Source: Acidobacteriota bacterium (GTDB lineage Bacteria > Acidobacteriota > Thermoanaerobaculia > Multivoradales > J023). From it: 42,926 bases of DNA. Positions 24,208 to 32,634 of this stretch are shown one piece after another (the stretch's first letter is position 1; every line of letters starts with the position of its first letter). The stretch is from assembly GCA_029263395.1 (NCBI GenBank), contig JAJCXO010000054.1, positions 1 to 42,926 of the forward strand, given 5' to 3'. The translations under genes and the position numbers were made by a program. The notes beneath the pieces are model-generated. The model was not told where the DNA came from, made no database searches, and worked only from the letters and a program-made list of their open reading frames with translations.

Positions 24208-25185
24208 TCAGGCAGAGATGCCGGCTTTGGCGGCGGCGGGCTTGAGCTTCAGTTTGAGCTGGAGATCCTGGCCCGCGTCGACCGAGAAGCTCTGCTGGCG
24301 ATTGTTGAAGCCAGGTCGGACGATTTCGATGACGTGTTGACCGGGATCGATCAGCATGCCGTCAGGGCGTTCGTTGATCTCCGTGGCCAGGCCCAGGAAG
24401 CGGCCATCGAGGTAAACCGAGGCATCACCAGGCTCGACGGTAAGGCGGATCCGAGCGGGCTCCTGGCGGGCATCGAGTACCCCTGGGCGAGATCTGTCGT
24501 CAGGAGGCTGGGCGGTTTTTGGGCGATTCCCAGGCTGTTCCATCGGTGGGTTTTCCGGCGCGTAGCGACGGAACTGAGGTTTGGGATCTTCCGGTTTCTG
24601 AGTCGCCCGCGTCAGCTCTTCGACCGATTTCGACTCACCCGGTCGCATCACTTCTCTAATGTCGAGCACCACCCGCGGCTGGATCTCGACTTGCCGCACG
24701 ACGGTTTCGTAACCCGGGTTGTAGAGGATCACCTCGTAGCTGTCCTTCTCCAGCCACAGATGCTGTGGCCAGCCGTCAAAGTTGCCGGCGGTACCAACGT
24801 AGTTACCGTCGATGTAGACCTGGGTCGTTTTCTTCGGCTTGACGTTCAGGTCGAGTGCACCAAAGAACCGCGAGCCATACCGTGGGTAGCCGTAGTCGCC
24901 GTAGGTGTGATGATAGGGGTAGTAGTGGCGGTAGTGGCTATAGGGGCGGTAGTAGTGCCCGCGATAGCGGTAGCTGCCGTAGCCGTAATAGCCATGGTGA
25001 TACCGGTGATGGCCGTGGTATCCGATGCCAATGCGGAATCCTGCCTGGTGGTACCCACTCTTCTGTACGCTGACTCCCACTCGGCCACCGTCCGCCGCGA
25101 GCTGCGGAGTGCTCGATAGGCACAAGGCGGCTGCGACGAGGAGTGTGAGCCTGCGTCGCGGTGCACTTGAACTTCTCTCGGTCAT
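24208..25185 (-). CDS. Secreted PEGA-domain protein with His/Tyr-rich region, 325 aa
   Basis: The ATG at 25185 follows GGGAG by 7 bases and starts a signal peptide (RRLTLLVAAALCLSSTPQLA). Residues about 45-110 are strikingly rich in His, Tyr and Gly (GYHGHHRYHHGYYGYGSYRY), a possible metal-binding or low-complexity surface segment. Two PEGA-like beta domains follow: TTQVYIDGNYVGTAGNFDG (about 120-180) and EPGDASVYLDGRFLGLATE (about 255-320), separated by a Pro-rich linker. PEGA domains occur in cell-envelope and surface proteins of bacteria. Function unknown. Confidence 0.75.
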   Translation of the reverse strand: MTERSSSAPRRRLTLLVAAALCLSSTPQLAADGGRVGVSVQKSGYHQAGFRIGIGYHGHHRYHHGYYGYGSYRYRGHYYRPYSHYRHYYPYHHTYGDYGYPRYGSRFFGALDLNVKPKKTTQVYIDGNYVGTAGNFDGWPQHLWLEKDSYEVILYNPGYETVVRQVEIQPRVVLDIREVMRPGESKSVEELTRATQKPEDPKPQFRRYAPENPPMEQPGNRPKTAQPPDDRSRPGVLDARQEPARIRLTVEPGDASVYLDGRFLGLATEINERPDGMLIDPGQHVIEIVRPGFNNRQQSFSVDAGQDLQLKLKLKPAAAKAGISA

Positions 25186-25492
25186 GATAAATCTCCCATG
25201 TCGAATTGCTTGCGGCGACCGGCGGGGACGTCGCTGCTCTTCAAAGTTTAAAGCAACTTCTGGGCCAGGATGGCTGGAAAACGCCGTGGGCGGGTTGATC
25301 TCGAGGATCAACGGCTGAGCGGTGGCTAGCGCGGTAAACTTGCCCCCGAACGCAGGCTCGTCATCTCCTAGGAGAGACGATACTGTCACCTGGTGTGGTC
25401 GAGCCTGAAGGGTGCCTGACCCATCGATCGAAGTGCCTGAAGACGGAATTGCTTGAAGACGGAATTACCTGAAGACCGAGGTACTGAAAAAC
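25186..25492. other. Divergent spacer with three 16-bp tandem repeats
   Basis: This 307-bp region separates the PEGA and deaminase genes. At 25435-25482 three 16-bp units (GCCTGAAGACGGAATT, GCTTGAAGACGGAATT, then a diverged ACCTGAAGACCGAGGT) run up to 10 bp before the deaminase start, so they form its untranslated leader. GAGG in the last unit may serve as its ribosome-binding site. No RNA gene or terminator was recognised. Confidence 0.7.
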
Positions 25493-26962
25493 ATGCGAAT
25501 CATCCAGCGAGATCAACTGACCGGTTGGCGTCGGGAGTTACTCGAAGCGGCCAAACAAGCGTCGGTTACAGCGAATTGTGACTACTCGCATTACCCGGTC
25601 GGAGCTGCCATCAAGATCGAGACTCCAGCCGGCGAAGAACGGGTGGTGTTGGGCAACAACTACGAGCTTGCGACCTATCGCTCGATCTGCGCCGAGCGTC
25701 ATGCCATCCATCGAGCCTATGCTGATTACACAGTGATCGGTCCTGACGGGCCAATTCGTCCCCGGGTGAAGGCGGTTGCCGTGTACTGTGCCATTGCCGC
25801 GGCACCCCAGCAGCCTTGTGGTGATTGCCGGCAAGCTTTGCACGAAGTGAATCCAGAGATCGAAGTCATCGCTGCTGCCGGCCCAGGTCGAGATGGCAGC
25901 CCGCACGATGAACGGGTGACGTTGACGACCGTCCGTTCATTGTTGCCCCATGGTTTTGATGTCACCAGCCTAGGCGGCGACCTCGAGCCAGGGCAGACAC
26001 GGACTGAGGATGCGGTAGGACTGGCGCAGCACGTGGTGCACTTGCCCAAACCGGATGAGCTGAAGAGTGATGCCGCCCGTCGCACCGCCTTGCTCGAAGG
26101 CATTCGACATTTGATCGTGGTCGGTAGCCCGAGTCGCGCTCGTCGTATCGCTGAGTTGGCCCACCAACGTTACGGTGCAAGTCGCGATGCGGCGGCCAGC
26201 TGCTACTGTGATCTGACGGCTCCGGGCCGCGATGAATCCGGGCGGGAGTTCGTGGTCTACGGCGTCGAATTGCCGGGAACCAAGATTGCTGTCGCCTCGC
26301 ACGGAATTGGCAAAGCTGGAGTCGAGATTGTGATGTCCGAGCTGCCGGCCCTGATTGCCTTGATCCAAGGTACGGCACCCGAGCTGCGCGGCGTGTTGCG
26401 TTGTGGCACCCGAGCTACCTTGAGCCAGGTGCCGCCGGGGGCGATCGCCTTGTCGACGCGTTCCCATGATGAACTGCTGGCGCCGATCGCCCCATCCTCC
26501 GAGTGGCTAGAGCGGATCCGCAACGCCAGCCGAACTCGTGGCATGACCCTGGTCGCTGACTCCGAGGTTGATACGCACACGGATTGGTCGTCCCCAGGGA
26601 AGGTCTTGGCGGAAGGCGCTGGAATCTCGACGTCGTTCTTCTGGCATGGCCAAGGGCGGCCGATTTACCGCGCCGGTGAAGCGACATTGCCGGAAGAAAC
26701 TCGCTCATTCGAGCGCCGGCAACGCGCCGAACAGTTGACACGATGGGTTGATGCCGGCGTTCGGTGGATCGAAATGGAGGACTACACGGTGCTGAGAGTG
26801 GCCGAAATGTGCGGTATTCCAGCCGCCTCTTTGGGTGCCGTGTTGGCGCAGCGTCGTCGTGCGGATGGCAGCTTTCAGCTCGACTACAGCAAGCAAGCGC
26901 TCGCCGATAGCGAACTCGTTCCGGCCGAGCTTGCGCTCGAAGCGATCTTGTCGGATCAGTGA
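25493..26962 (+). CDS. Cytidine deaminase-uridine phosphorylase fusion, 489 aa
   Basis: Residues about 1-150 form a cytidine deaminase: YSHYPVGAAI, then C66-A67-E68 (ICAERHAIHRA) and PCGDCRQ (C109, C112) supply three Cys zinc ligands and the catalytic Glu, as in small tetrameric enzymes. Residues about 190-489 form a nucleoside phosphorylase of the PNP/UDP class: RHLIVVGSPSRARRIAEL, VASHGIGKAGVEIVMSEL, VLRCGTRATLSQVPPGAIAL and VRWIEMEDYTVLRVAEM. Together they would convert cytidine to uridine and then to uracil plus ribose 1-phosphate in one polypeptide. The usual SxxGxPxAAI or similar contacts need modelling. It may act in the same salvage network as the nucleoside transporter at 32635. Convergent with the SufR-like gene. 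Confidence 0.85.
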   Translation: MRIIQRDQLTGWRRELLEAAKQASVTANCDYSHYPVGAAIKIETPAGEERVVLGNNYELATYRSICAERHAIHRAYADYTVIGPDGPIRPRVKAVAVYCAIAAAPQQPCGDCRQALHEVNPEIEVIAAAGPGRDGSPHDERVTLTTVRSLLPHGFDVTSLGGDLEPGQTRTEDAVGLAQHVVHLPKPDELKSDAARRTALLEGIRHLIVVGSPSRARRIAELAHQRYGASRDAAASCYCDLTAPGRDESGREFVVYGVELPGTKIAVASHGIGKAGVEIVMSELPALIALIQGTAPELRGVLRCGTRATLSQVPPGAIALSTRSHDELLAPIAPSSEWLERIRNASRTRGMTLVADSEVDTHTDWSSPGKVLAEGAGISTSFFWHGQGRPIYRAGEATLPEETRSFERRQRAEQLTRWVDAGVRWIEMEDYTVLRVAEMCGIPAASLGAVLAQRRRADGSFQLDYSKQALADSELVPAELALEAILSDQ

Positions 26963-27054
26963 AGTATTCAACTCTGAGTCCCGCTAGACGGAGGCGGAGC
27001 CGGAGTACTTCATCACTGAGCGAGGGTTTCATCCCCTCGTGCGCAGGCTTCGGA

Positions 27055-27744
27055 TTAAGCGTTTTCCCACGTGAACGTGGTGGTCGCTTGGTCGATCGGT
27101 TGGTCGGTGAGCACGCGAAAGGCGCAGCAGCCGTCGCCGTTTTGGAAAGTTTGGTCGCGTTGTACTCGATAACCCAGCAGGCGCGTTAGGGTTGAAACGG
27201 TGACACTGCACAGGGCAGGTCGTCGCCGCGCCACATCTAGAAAGGGGCAGTTGCGTTCGACCAATCTCAGGGTGCCGTCTTCAGAAGACTCGACGACGGT
27301 GTACGGATCGTCTTCCTGATAGATCTCGCGCAGAGCTTCCAGGCGTTGTGGCAGAGTTTTGCCTTCCATCGCAGGCTGCCAGCGCTTGACTCGTGCTTCG
27401 GTCAGGGCGGTTAAGACCGTCTTCAGAGCTGTTGGCTCGAGCTCGGTGGCGACGGTGTCGACAATTTCTACCGTCAGGTCGCTGTAGCGCTTGGCGAAGA
27501 GATGATCACCCTCGGCAGTGAGGAGGAAGGCCCGCCGTGGACGCCCGGGCTTGCCATCCCGATTCAAGTTCTCGTCGCGGGCGATCCAGCCCTCGCCAAC
27601 CAGTTGCCGCACTTGCTGACGGACCGCCTCGTAGGTGACGCCTAGCCGGCTGGCTAGCTGTTCGATAGCTAGAGGTCCATGCTGCTTGATGGCTAGAACG
27701 ATCCCTCGGCGTAGGTTGGAAAACGTCTCGAGGGCTCGTTCCAT
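27055..27744 (-). CDS. SufR-like HTH regulator with Cys cluster, 229 aa
   Basis: The N-terminal winged helix (about 1-75) reads HGPLAIEQLASRLGVTYEAV and GKPGRPRRAFLLTAEGDHLF, the pattern of ArsR/SufR-type regulators. The C-terminal part has NCPFLDVA, ALCSVTVS and GDGCCAFRV, the Cys arrangement that in SufR homologues ligates an Fe-S cluster sensed by the regulator. No suf genes are in the window, so its target is unknown. It follows the frameshifted DUF2231 gene by 13 bases, with GAGGA overlapping the upstream stop as ribosome-binding site, so the two form an operon and may be co-regulated. Confidence 0.75.
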   Translation of the reverse strand: MERALETFSNLRRGIVLAIKQHGPLAIEQLASRLGVTYEAVRQQVRQLVGEGWIARDENLNRDGKPGRPRRAFLLTAEGDHLFAKRYSDLTVEIVDTVATELEPTALKTVLTALTEARVKRWQPAMEGKTLPQRLEALREIYQEDDPYTVVESSEDGTLRLVERNCPFLDVARRRPALCSVTVSTLTRLLGYRVQRDQTFQNGDGCCAFRVLTDQPIDQATTTFTWENA

Positions 27745-27757
27745 GGTGCTGTCGTCC

Positions 27758-28070
27758 TCAGGTCGGCGGTTTGGGTGGCCCGTGACGTGTTTCTGTGGGC
27801 CGCTCGACGCTAACCCCGTGGCCAGATATCAGCTCGCCTCCGAGCCAGCGAGCCACCACCACCAACACCATCCCCACGATCGAGAGTACCGGTAGGCGCC
27901 GCCTGGAAACGCCTTGTTAGAAGGCTGATCGCGAAACATGACGCGGTTTCGACGCTAGTCAGCATGTGCCGGGTGGCTACACGTCCTGGCGAATCGTGAT
28001 CGGATAACGTCAGAAAGTCAAGGAATCCGGTCATCGCCGCCGGTAGGAACGACACCAGCCCGAGTGCCAC
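27758..28070 (-). pseudogene. DUF2231 membrane protein, truncated and frameshifted
   Basis: The first frame (from 28070) reads LGLVSFLPAAMTGFLDFLTL, RVATRHMLTSVETASCFAIS and LLTRRFQAA. After about 27,897 the protein continues in another frame as LPVLSIVGMVLVVVARWLGG and ELISGHGVSVERP, ending at TGA 27758-27760. Both parts match the second half of DUF2231 integral membrane proteins. The N-terminal membrane helices are absent and the upstream bases do not encode them, so the gene is truncated as well as shifted. Confidence 0.65.
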
Positions 28071-28212
28071 AGTTCAAAAGGCCACCTGGCTCCAAATCGG
28101 CTTGTGCGGGCCTGGATAGCCCGGTCTAGGTGGTTTCACTCTTCCAAACCAGGGACCCTCCGTATTTCGACCGATCGGGCGTTCCTCGCTTTCGGGAGGT
28201 AACATACGCGGT

Positions 28213-30666
28213 GTGTTGTGCCTGGATGGATCTGCTGGTGATGTTCCCAAATTGAGCCCAACCCAAGTGTGGGCCGCACCCCGCATCTCTCTACTGTTCG
28301 TGGCTGTGCTCGGCTTCTACGCGCCGACGGTATTTGCTGATTTCTGGTACGTCCACTATGCCCAAGCCGAGAAGGCCCTGGCGAGTGGGGAATGGAGCGA
28401 GGCGATCGAGCAACTGCAACAAGCTCTCGAGCGGCGAGGAGACTCGGGGGCGAAGGTGAAGACGTATGGGATGAACTTCATCCCGTACTTCCCCCATCTC
28501 AAGCTCGGTATCGCCTACTACGAGTTGGAGGAGTTCAACGCGGCATTACAAGCCTTCGAGACCGAAGAACTGTTGCAAGCGATCGACAAATCCAAACCTG
28601 CTCTGGCGGAGCTGCAAAACTACCGGCAGCGAGTTCAACAAGGTTTGTCAGACGCCGCGGGGGCTGAGCAAGAACGGATCCGCGAGATCCTCGCGGACAG
28701 TTTGCAGGAAGCCCGCGATCTGGAGCGTAGTGGCGCTTTCGAAGCGGCACTGAGTGCTCTCGACCGCGGCTTGGCAGTGGCGCCGGAAGATCCTGGCGCC
28801 TTGGCGTTGGTTGACGAGTTGAGACGGCAGTTGGCCGAACAGGAGCAGCAAGCTCAGTTACGCCAGCGGTCCGCGGCTGCAATTGCGGAAGGCCAGAAGC
28901 TGTTGGCGTCCAACCAACTCGGAGAGGCCGCGAGTGCGTTTCAACGGGCGCTCGCCCTGCAACCCAGCGAGGAGGCGCGGACCCTGCTTGCAACCGCTCA
29001 GCAGCGACTCCGGGTCGAGTTCGAACGTTCGCAGCTCGAGCAAGACGCCGCTCAGCGGGCCGCTACGGTCCGTGATCAGTTGGGCGAAGCATCAGCTCTG
29101 GAAGCGGCGGGGCAGGCGACCGCAGCCTTGGATCGGCTACAAGCCCTATTGGCCCTGGACCCCGTCAACGCCGAAGCCTTGGCGCTCCAGCGCCGCATTC
29201 TCGACGCCCAGGCCAAGACCGAGCAGGAGGCCACCCGCCAACAAGAGATCCAGCGCCTACTAGCAACCGCCGACGAACACTGGACCGCACGCCTTGTCGA
29301 GGCCTCGCTGACTGCCGCCAATCGGGTGTTGGCTTTGGATCCGGCAAACGACACCGCCCTGGTTTATGTCCTACGTGCCCACCGCAAGATCAGTCGCGAT
29401 CTGCTGGGAGGCCAACAAAATATTCCACCTGCGATTCGATTCATTGATCTGCGGGCAGAAGATGCCGACGGCCTCAGGGTTCAAACCGTGACAAGTCCCG
29501 AGTTTCTTTTGTCTGGCATGATCGTTGATGAATCCCCGGTCGATGTGTCGTTTCAAGATGATGCAGGGCATGAGATCCCGGGGACGAGTCGCAGCCAGCC
29601 TGTGGGCGAGGTGGTCCTCACCGAGTTCAACCTCAGCACTCAGTTGGCCGGTGGTCCAGCGGTGTTTCGACTGACCGCAACCGATGAAGAAGGGTTGAGC
29701 TCTTCCAGCGAGTACGCGGTCGCCTACGCGCCACCGTTTCACCGCTCCCTGTGGTTCTATGGCTTAATGGCGACTCTGGTGCCATTGGTGGCAGGAGTGT
29801 GGTGGTGGTCCCGTTATCGTCAGCGTCAACGCCTTCTGAAGCGTCGTTTCAATCCATACATTGCAGGTGCTCCGGTGCTGGCCGAAGATCTCTTTTTTGG
29901 CCGCGAAGCACTGCTCAATCGCATTTTGCAAACGGTGCATAACAACAGCCTGTTGCTGCATGGCGAGCGCCGGATCGGCAAAACCTCGTTGCAGCATCAT
30001 CTCAAGCGTCGATTACAGCAGCTCGACGATCCAGACTACGAGTTCTTCCCGGTCTACATCGATCTCCAGGGTACCCCGCAAGAGAAGTTCTTCGCCACTT
30101 TGGCGGAGGACACGTTTCTCGAGTTGGAGCCGGTGTTGGGTGACCTCTCGCCGAACTTCTCGGACGACCGGGAATACGCTTATCGTGACTTGGTGCGCGA
30201 CCTGCGGCGGCTGTTGGCGGCGCTGGCCGAGAAGACCACCAAGCAGGTCAAATTGGTGCTGCTGATCGACGAGGTCGACGAGTTGAACGAATATGACCCC
30301 AAGATCAATCAGAAGCTTCGCAGCCTGTTCATGAAAAGCTTCGCGGAGAATCTAGTGTCGGTGGTCTCGGGAGTGGCGATCAAGAAGCAATGGGAACGCG
30401 AGGGTAGCCCCTGGTACAACTTCTTCGAAGAGATCGAGGTCAAGGCGTTTCGGCGCGAAGACGCCGAGAAGTTGATCGTCGATCCCATCCGCGGCCTGTT
30501 CAAGCTCGAAGAGGGCCTGATCGACCGTGTCCTCGAGCTAACGGACTGTAAACCCTATCTGATCCAAAAGCTGTGTATTGCCCTGGTCAACCGACTGCAC
30601 GAGCAGGGGCGGCAACTCATCACGCTGGCGGATGTCGAGTCGATTGGCCGACCGGAGGAAGCGTGA
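28213..30666 (+). CDS. TPR-transmembrane-STAND ATPase, 817 aa
   Basis: Architecture in order: signal/anchor segment (about 25-42, SLLFVAVLGFYAPTVFA); TPR and coiled-coil region (about 45-400) with repeated ALQxxPxxxxA units; a beta-rich segment (about 405-500, PEFLLSGMIVDESPVDV); a transmembrane helix (about 511-530, YGLMATLVPLVAGVWWW); and a cytoplasmic AAA/STAND-type ATPase (about 545-817). Walker A is HGERRIGKTSLQHHL (about 582) and Walker B is LVLLIDEVDEL (about 683). The topology suggests a receptor whose periplasmic TPR part senses a ligand and whose ATPase responds inside. The GTG start at 28213 has GGAGG upstream; a TTG is next to it. The stop overlaps the next start in GTGA, so translation of the two is coupled. 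Confidence 0.82.
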   Translation: MLCLDGSAGDVPKLSPTQVWAAPRISLLFVAVLGFYAPTVFADFWYVHYAQAEKALASGEWSEAIEQLQQALERRGDSGAKVKTYGMNFIPYFPHLKLGIAYYELEEFNAALQAFETEELLQAIDKSKPALAELQNYRQRVQQGLSDAAGAEQERIREILADSLQEARDLERSGAFEAALSALDRGLAVAPEDPGALALVDELRRQLAEQEQQAQLRQRSAAAIAEGQKLLASNQLGEAASAFQRALALQPSEEARTLLATAQQRLRVEFERSQLEQDAAQRAATVRDQLGEASALEAAGQATAALDRLQALLALDPVNAEALALQRRILDAQAKTEQEATRQQEIQRLLATADEHWTARLVEASLTAANRVLALDPANDTALVYVLRAHRKISRDLLGGQQNIPPAIRFIDLRAEDADGLRVQTVTSPEFLLSGMIVDESPVDVSFQDDAGHEIPGTSRSQPVGEVVLTEFNLSTQLAGGPAVFRLTATDEEGLSSSSEYAVAYAPPFHRSLWFYGLMATLVPLVAGVWWWSRYRQRQRLLKRRFNPYIAGAPVLAEDLFFGREALLNRILQTVHNNSLLLHGERRIGKTSLQHHLKRRLQQLDDPDYEFFPVYIDLQGTPQEKFFATLAEDTFLELEPVLGDLSPNFSDDREYAYRDLVRDLRRLLAALAEKTTKQVKLVLLIDEVDELNEYDPKINQKLRSLFMKSFAENLVSVVSGVAIKKQWEREGSPWYNFFEEIEVKAFRREDAEKLIVDPIRGLFKLEEGLIDRVLELTDCKPYLIQKLCIALVNRLHEQGRQLITLADVESIGRPEEA

Positions 30667-32594
30667 ACGCCCGATCGTCGATTCCTTTTGTTGTCGGGCA
30701 GTGGGTGCGCGGTGAGAAGTTCTACGGTCGCTCCTCACAGCTCGAGGAGGTCCTCGAAGGGCAACGCAACTGCGTGTGGCTGTTGGGCACCCGCAGAGTT
30801 GGTAAAACCTCGCTATTGAAGCAACTCGAGCACCTCACCGCGAGCTCTCCTGAGCGAGGCTACTTCCCGGTGTTCTGGGACTTCCAGGGCACCGACGATC
30901 CAGCAGAGCTGCATGGCGACTTCGCCGACACCTTGCTCGACGCCGAAGAACGCCTGGAGTTTTTGGGTATCCCGCTGGAAGAGGTCGAGGCCGACGACCT
31001 TTTTGTCTCTCTCGGCAAGCTGCGCCGAAAGTTGCAAGCCAAGGGATTGTCGCTTTTGCTGCTGTGTGACGAAGTTGAAGAGCTGATCCACCTCAACCGG
31101 AAGGCGCCTGCGTTGTTGCGTAAGCTGCGGCGTGCGATGCAGTCTCGGGAGGGGGTGCGCTCGGTGTTGGCGTCGAGTATTCGGCTGTGGGCGCTGGCTG
31201 AGCAGCGGGACGACACGTCGCCGTTCCTGCACGGCTTCACGCCGCCGCTTTATATCCAAACCCTGAGTGATGACGAGGCACGGGGTTTGATTCGACAGGA
31301 GCAACTACCGAGCGATCGGCGTCCAAACTTTGACGGCGAAACCGTCGAGTTGATCCGTGAGCGCTGTGCCAACCATCCTTACTTGATCCAGTTGGTCTGT
31401 AAGCGTTGTCTGGAACTCGGCGACATCGAAGAGGCGTGTGAAGAAGTGGCGACCGATCGTATGGTCAGCTACTTCTTTTCGGTCGATTTCGACATGCTGA
31501 GCACCGCCGAGCGCGACGTGATCCACCTGATTGCCGAGCAGACGGCGGCGACCAGCAAGTCGATTCAGCAGGATCTGCCGTTGGACTCCGGAGCGGTGGG
31601 GAGCAGTCTGCATCGTCTCGAGCATCTCGGCCTTATTCGGCGCGACTCCGGACGCCGTTTTCGGTTGCCCAACTACTTCTTCCGACGTTGGCTCGCTGAG
31701 TTGTCCAGCAGTCGACCGCGACCGACGGCGGTTGCTGTGCCACCGGTCAATGACCCTGAGCAGACCTTGGTGCGAGACCCAAGGCTCGGCGTGTTGGATG
31801 GCCGCTACGAGCTCCAGCTCAAGCTGGGTACTGGGGCTACCGGCGTCGTCTACAAGGCTTACGATACGTTGCTGGGAGTCAAGATAGCGGTCAAGGTGTT
31901 GAAAGACGAATATGCCGACAACGAGGAGGCGCTGGAACGGTTTCGTCAGGAGATCGTGCTGTCTCGCGACATCGGCCACAGTAACATCTTGCGGGTTTAT
32001 CATCTCGGCCAGTCCGACGGCAAAACCTACATCACCATGCAGTTGGTCGAAGGCCAGACGTTGGCCCGGCTGTTGGCCACCGACGGCCCGCTCTTCGAAG
32101 CCCGCATCGTCAGCCTGGCAACTCAGTTGGCGGATGCTTTAGCCGCAGCTCATGCGCGCCAGGTGTTACATCGCGACATCAAGCCACAGAACATCATGGT
32201 GGATGCCCTGGACAACGTCTGTGTCACCGATTTTGGGCTGGCACGGGTGATCGGCCATCCCGGCATCACTCGCGGTGGGTTGTTCCTCGGTACCCCTTAT
32301 TACACGTCACCGGAGCAGGCGAATCTCGGGCCGCTGGACGGGCGTTCGGATCTCTACTCTCTGGGCTTGATCCTTTACGAGCTGGCAGTTGGCCGGCGAC
32401 CGTTCGAGGCCGACTCCACCCAAGAGATTCTGGATCTACACCGTCACACTCCGGCACCCGATCCCAGGGCGCGTCGGCCAGATCTCAGCCCCGCCTTCAG
32501 TGAGTTGATCTTGCGCTGCCTGGAGAAGGATCCGGCGCGGCGTTTTGCCGACGCTGAGTCCCTGGGTCGGGCACTGCGTGAGCTTGGCGTATGA
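30663..32594 (+). CDS. STAND ATPase-Ser/Thr protein kinase fusion, 643 aa
   Basis: The GTG at 30663 overlaps the preceding stop and has GGAGG 5 bases upstream. Residues about 8-360 form a STAND-type ATPase: Walker A LLGTRRVGKTSLLKQL (about 40-52), Walker B LLLLCDEVEEL (about 134), then a winged-helix-like tail (LPLDSGAVGSSLHRLEHLGL). Residues about 380-640 form a Hanks-type kinase: glycine loop KLGTGATGVVYKAYD, Lys in IAVKVLKDEY, catalytic VLHRDIKPQNIM (about 502), DFG in VTDFGLARVIG (about 522) and GTPYYTSPEQ. All key residues are present. The ATPase module is a close paralogue of the one at 40420 fused to a DNA-binding domain. The inferred role is signalling with the TPR-ATPase upstream; substrates unknown. 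Confidence 0.88.
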   Translation: MNARSSIPFVVGQWVRGEKFYGRSSQLEEVLEGQRNCVWLLGTRRVGKTSLLKQLEHLTASSPERGYFPVFWDFQGTDDPAELHGDFADTLLDAEERLEFLGIPLEEVEADDLFVSLGKLRRKLQAKGLSLLLLCDEVEELIHLNRKAPALLRKLRRAMQSREGVRSVLASSIRLWALAEQRDDTSPFLHGFTPPLYIQTLSDDEARGLIRQEQLPSDRRPNFDGETVELIRERCANHPYLIQLVCKRCLELGDIEEACEEVATDRMVSYFFSVDFDMLSTAERDVIHLIAEQTAATSKSIQQDLPLDSGAVGSSLHRLEHLGLIRRDSGRRFRLPNYFFRRWLAELSSSRPRPTAVAVPPVNDPEQTLVRDPRLGVLDGRYELQLKLGTGATGVVYKAYDTLLGVKIAVKVLKDEYADNEEALERFRQEIVLSRDIGHSNILRVYHLGQSDGKTYITMQLVEGQTLARLLATDGPLFEARIVSLATQLADALAAAHARQVLHRDIKPQNIMVDALDNVCVTDFGLARVIGHPGITRGGLFLGTPYYTSPEQANLGPLDGRSDLYSLGLILYELAVGRRPFEADSTQEILDLHRHTPAPDPRARRPDLSPAFSELILRCLEKDPARRFADAESLGRALRELGV

Positions 32595-32634
32595 TCGAGG
32601 CTGATCTACAACGTCGCGTAATGGGGAGACCCCG

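Noticed and set aside
28071-28212. tRNA or other small RNA in the spacer before the TPR-STAND gene
   Set aside because: Short GC palindromes are present, but no T-loop consensus or cloverleaf could be built.
30573-30662. Upstream extension of the STAND-kinase frame
   Set aside because: It overlaps the preceding gene in another frame; the GTG at 30663 in the GTGA overlap has GGAGG at ideal spacing.
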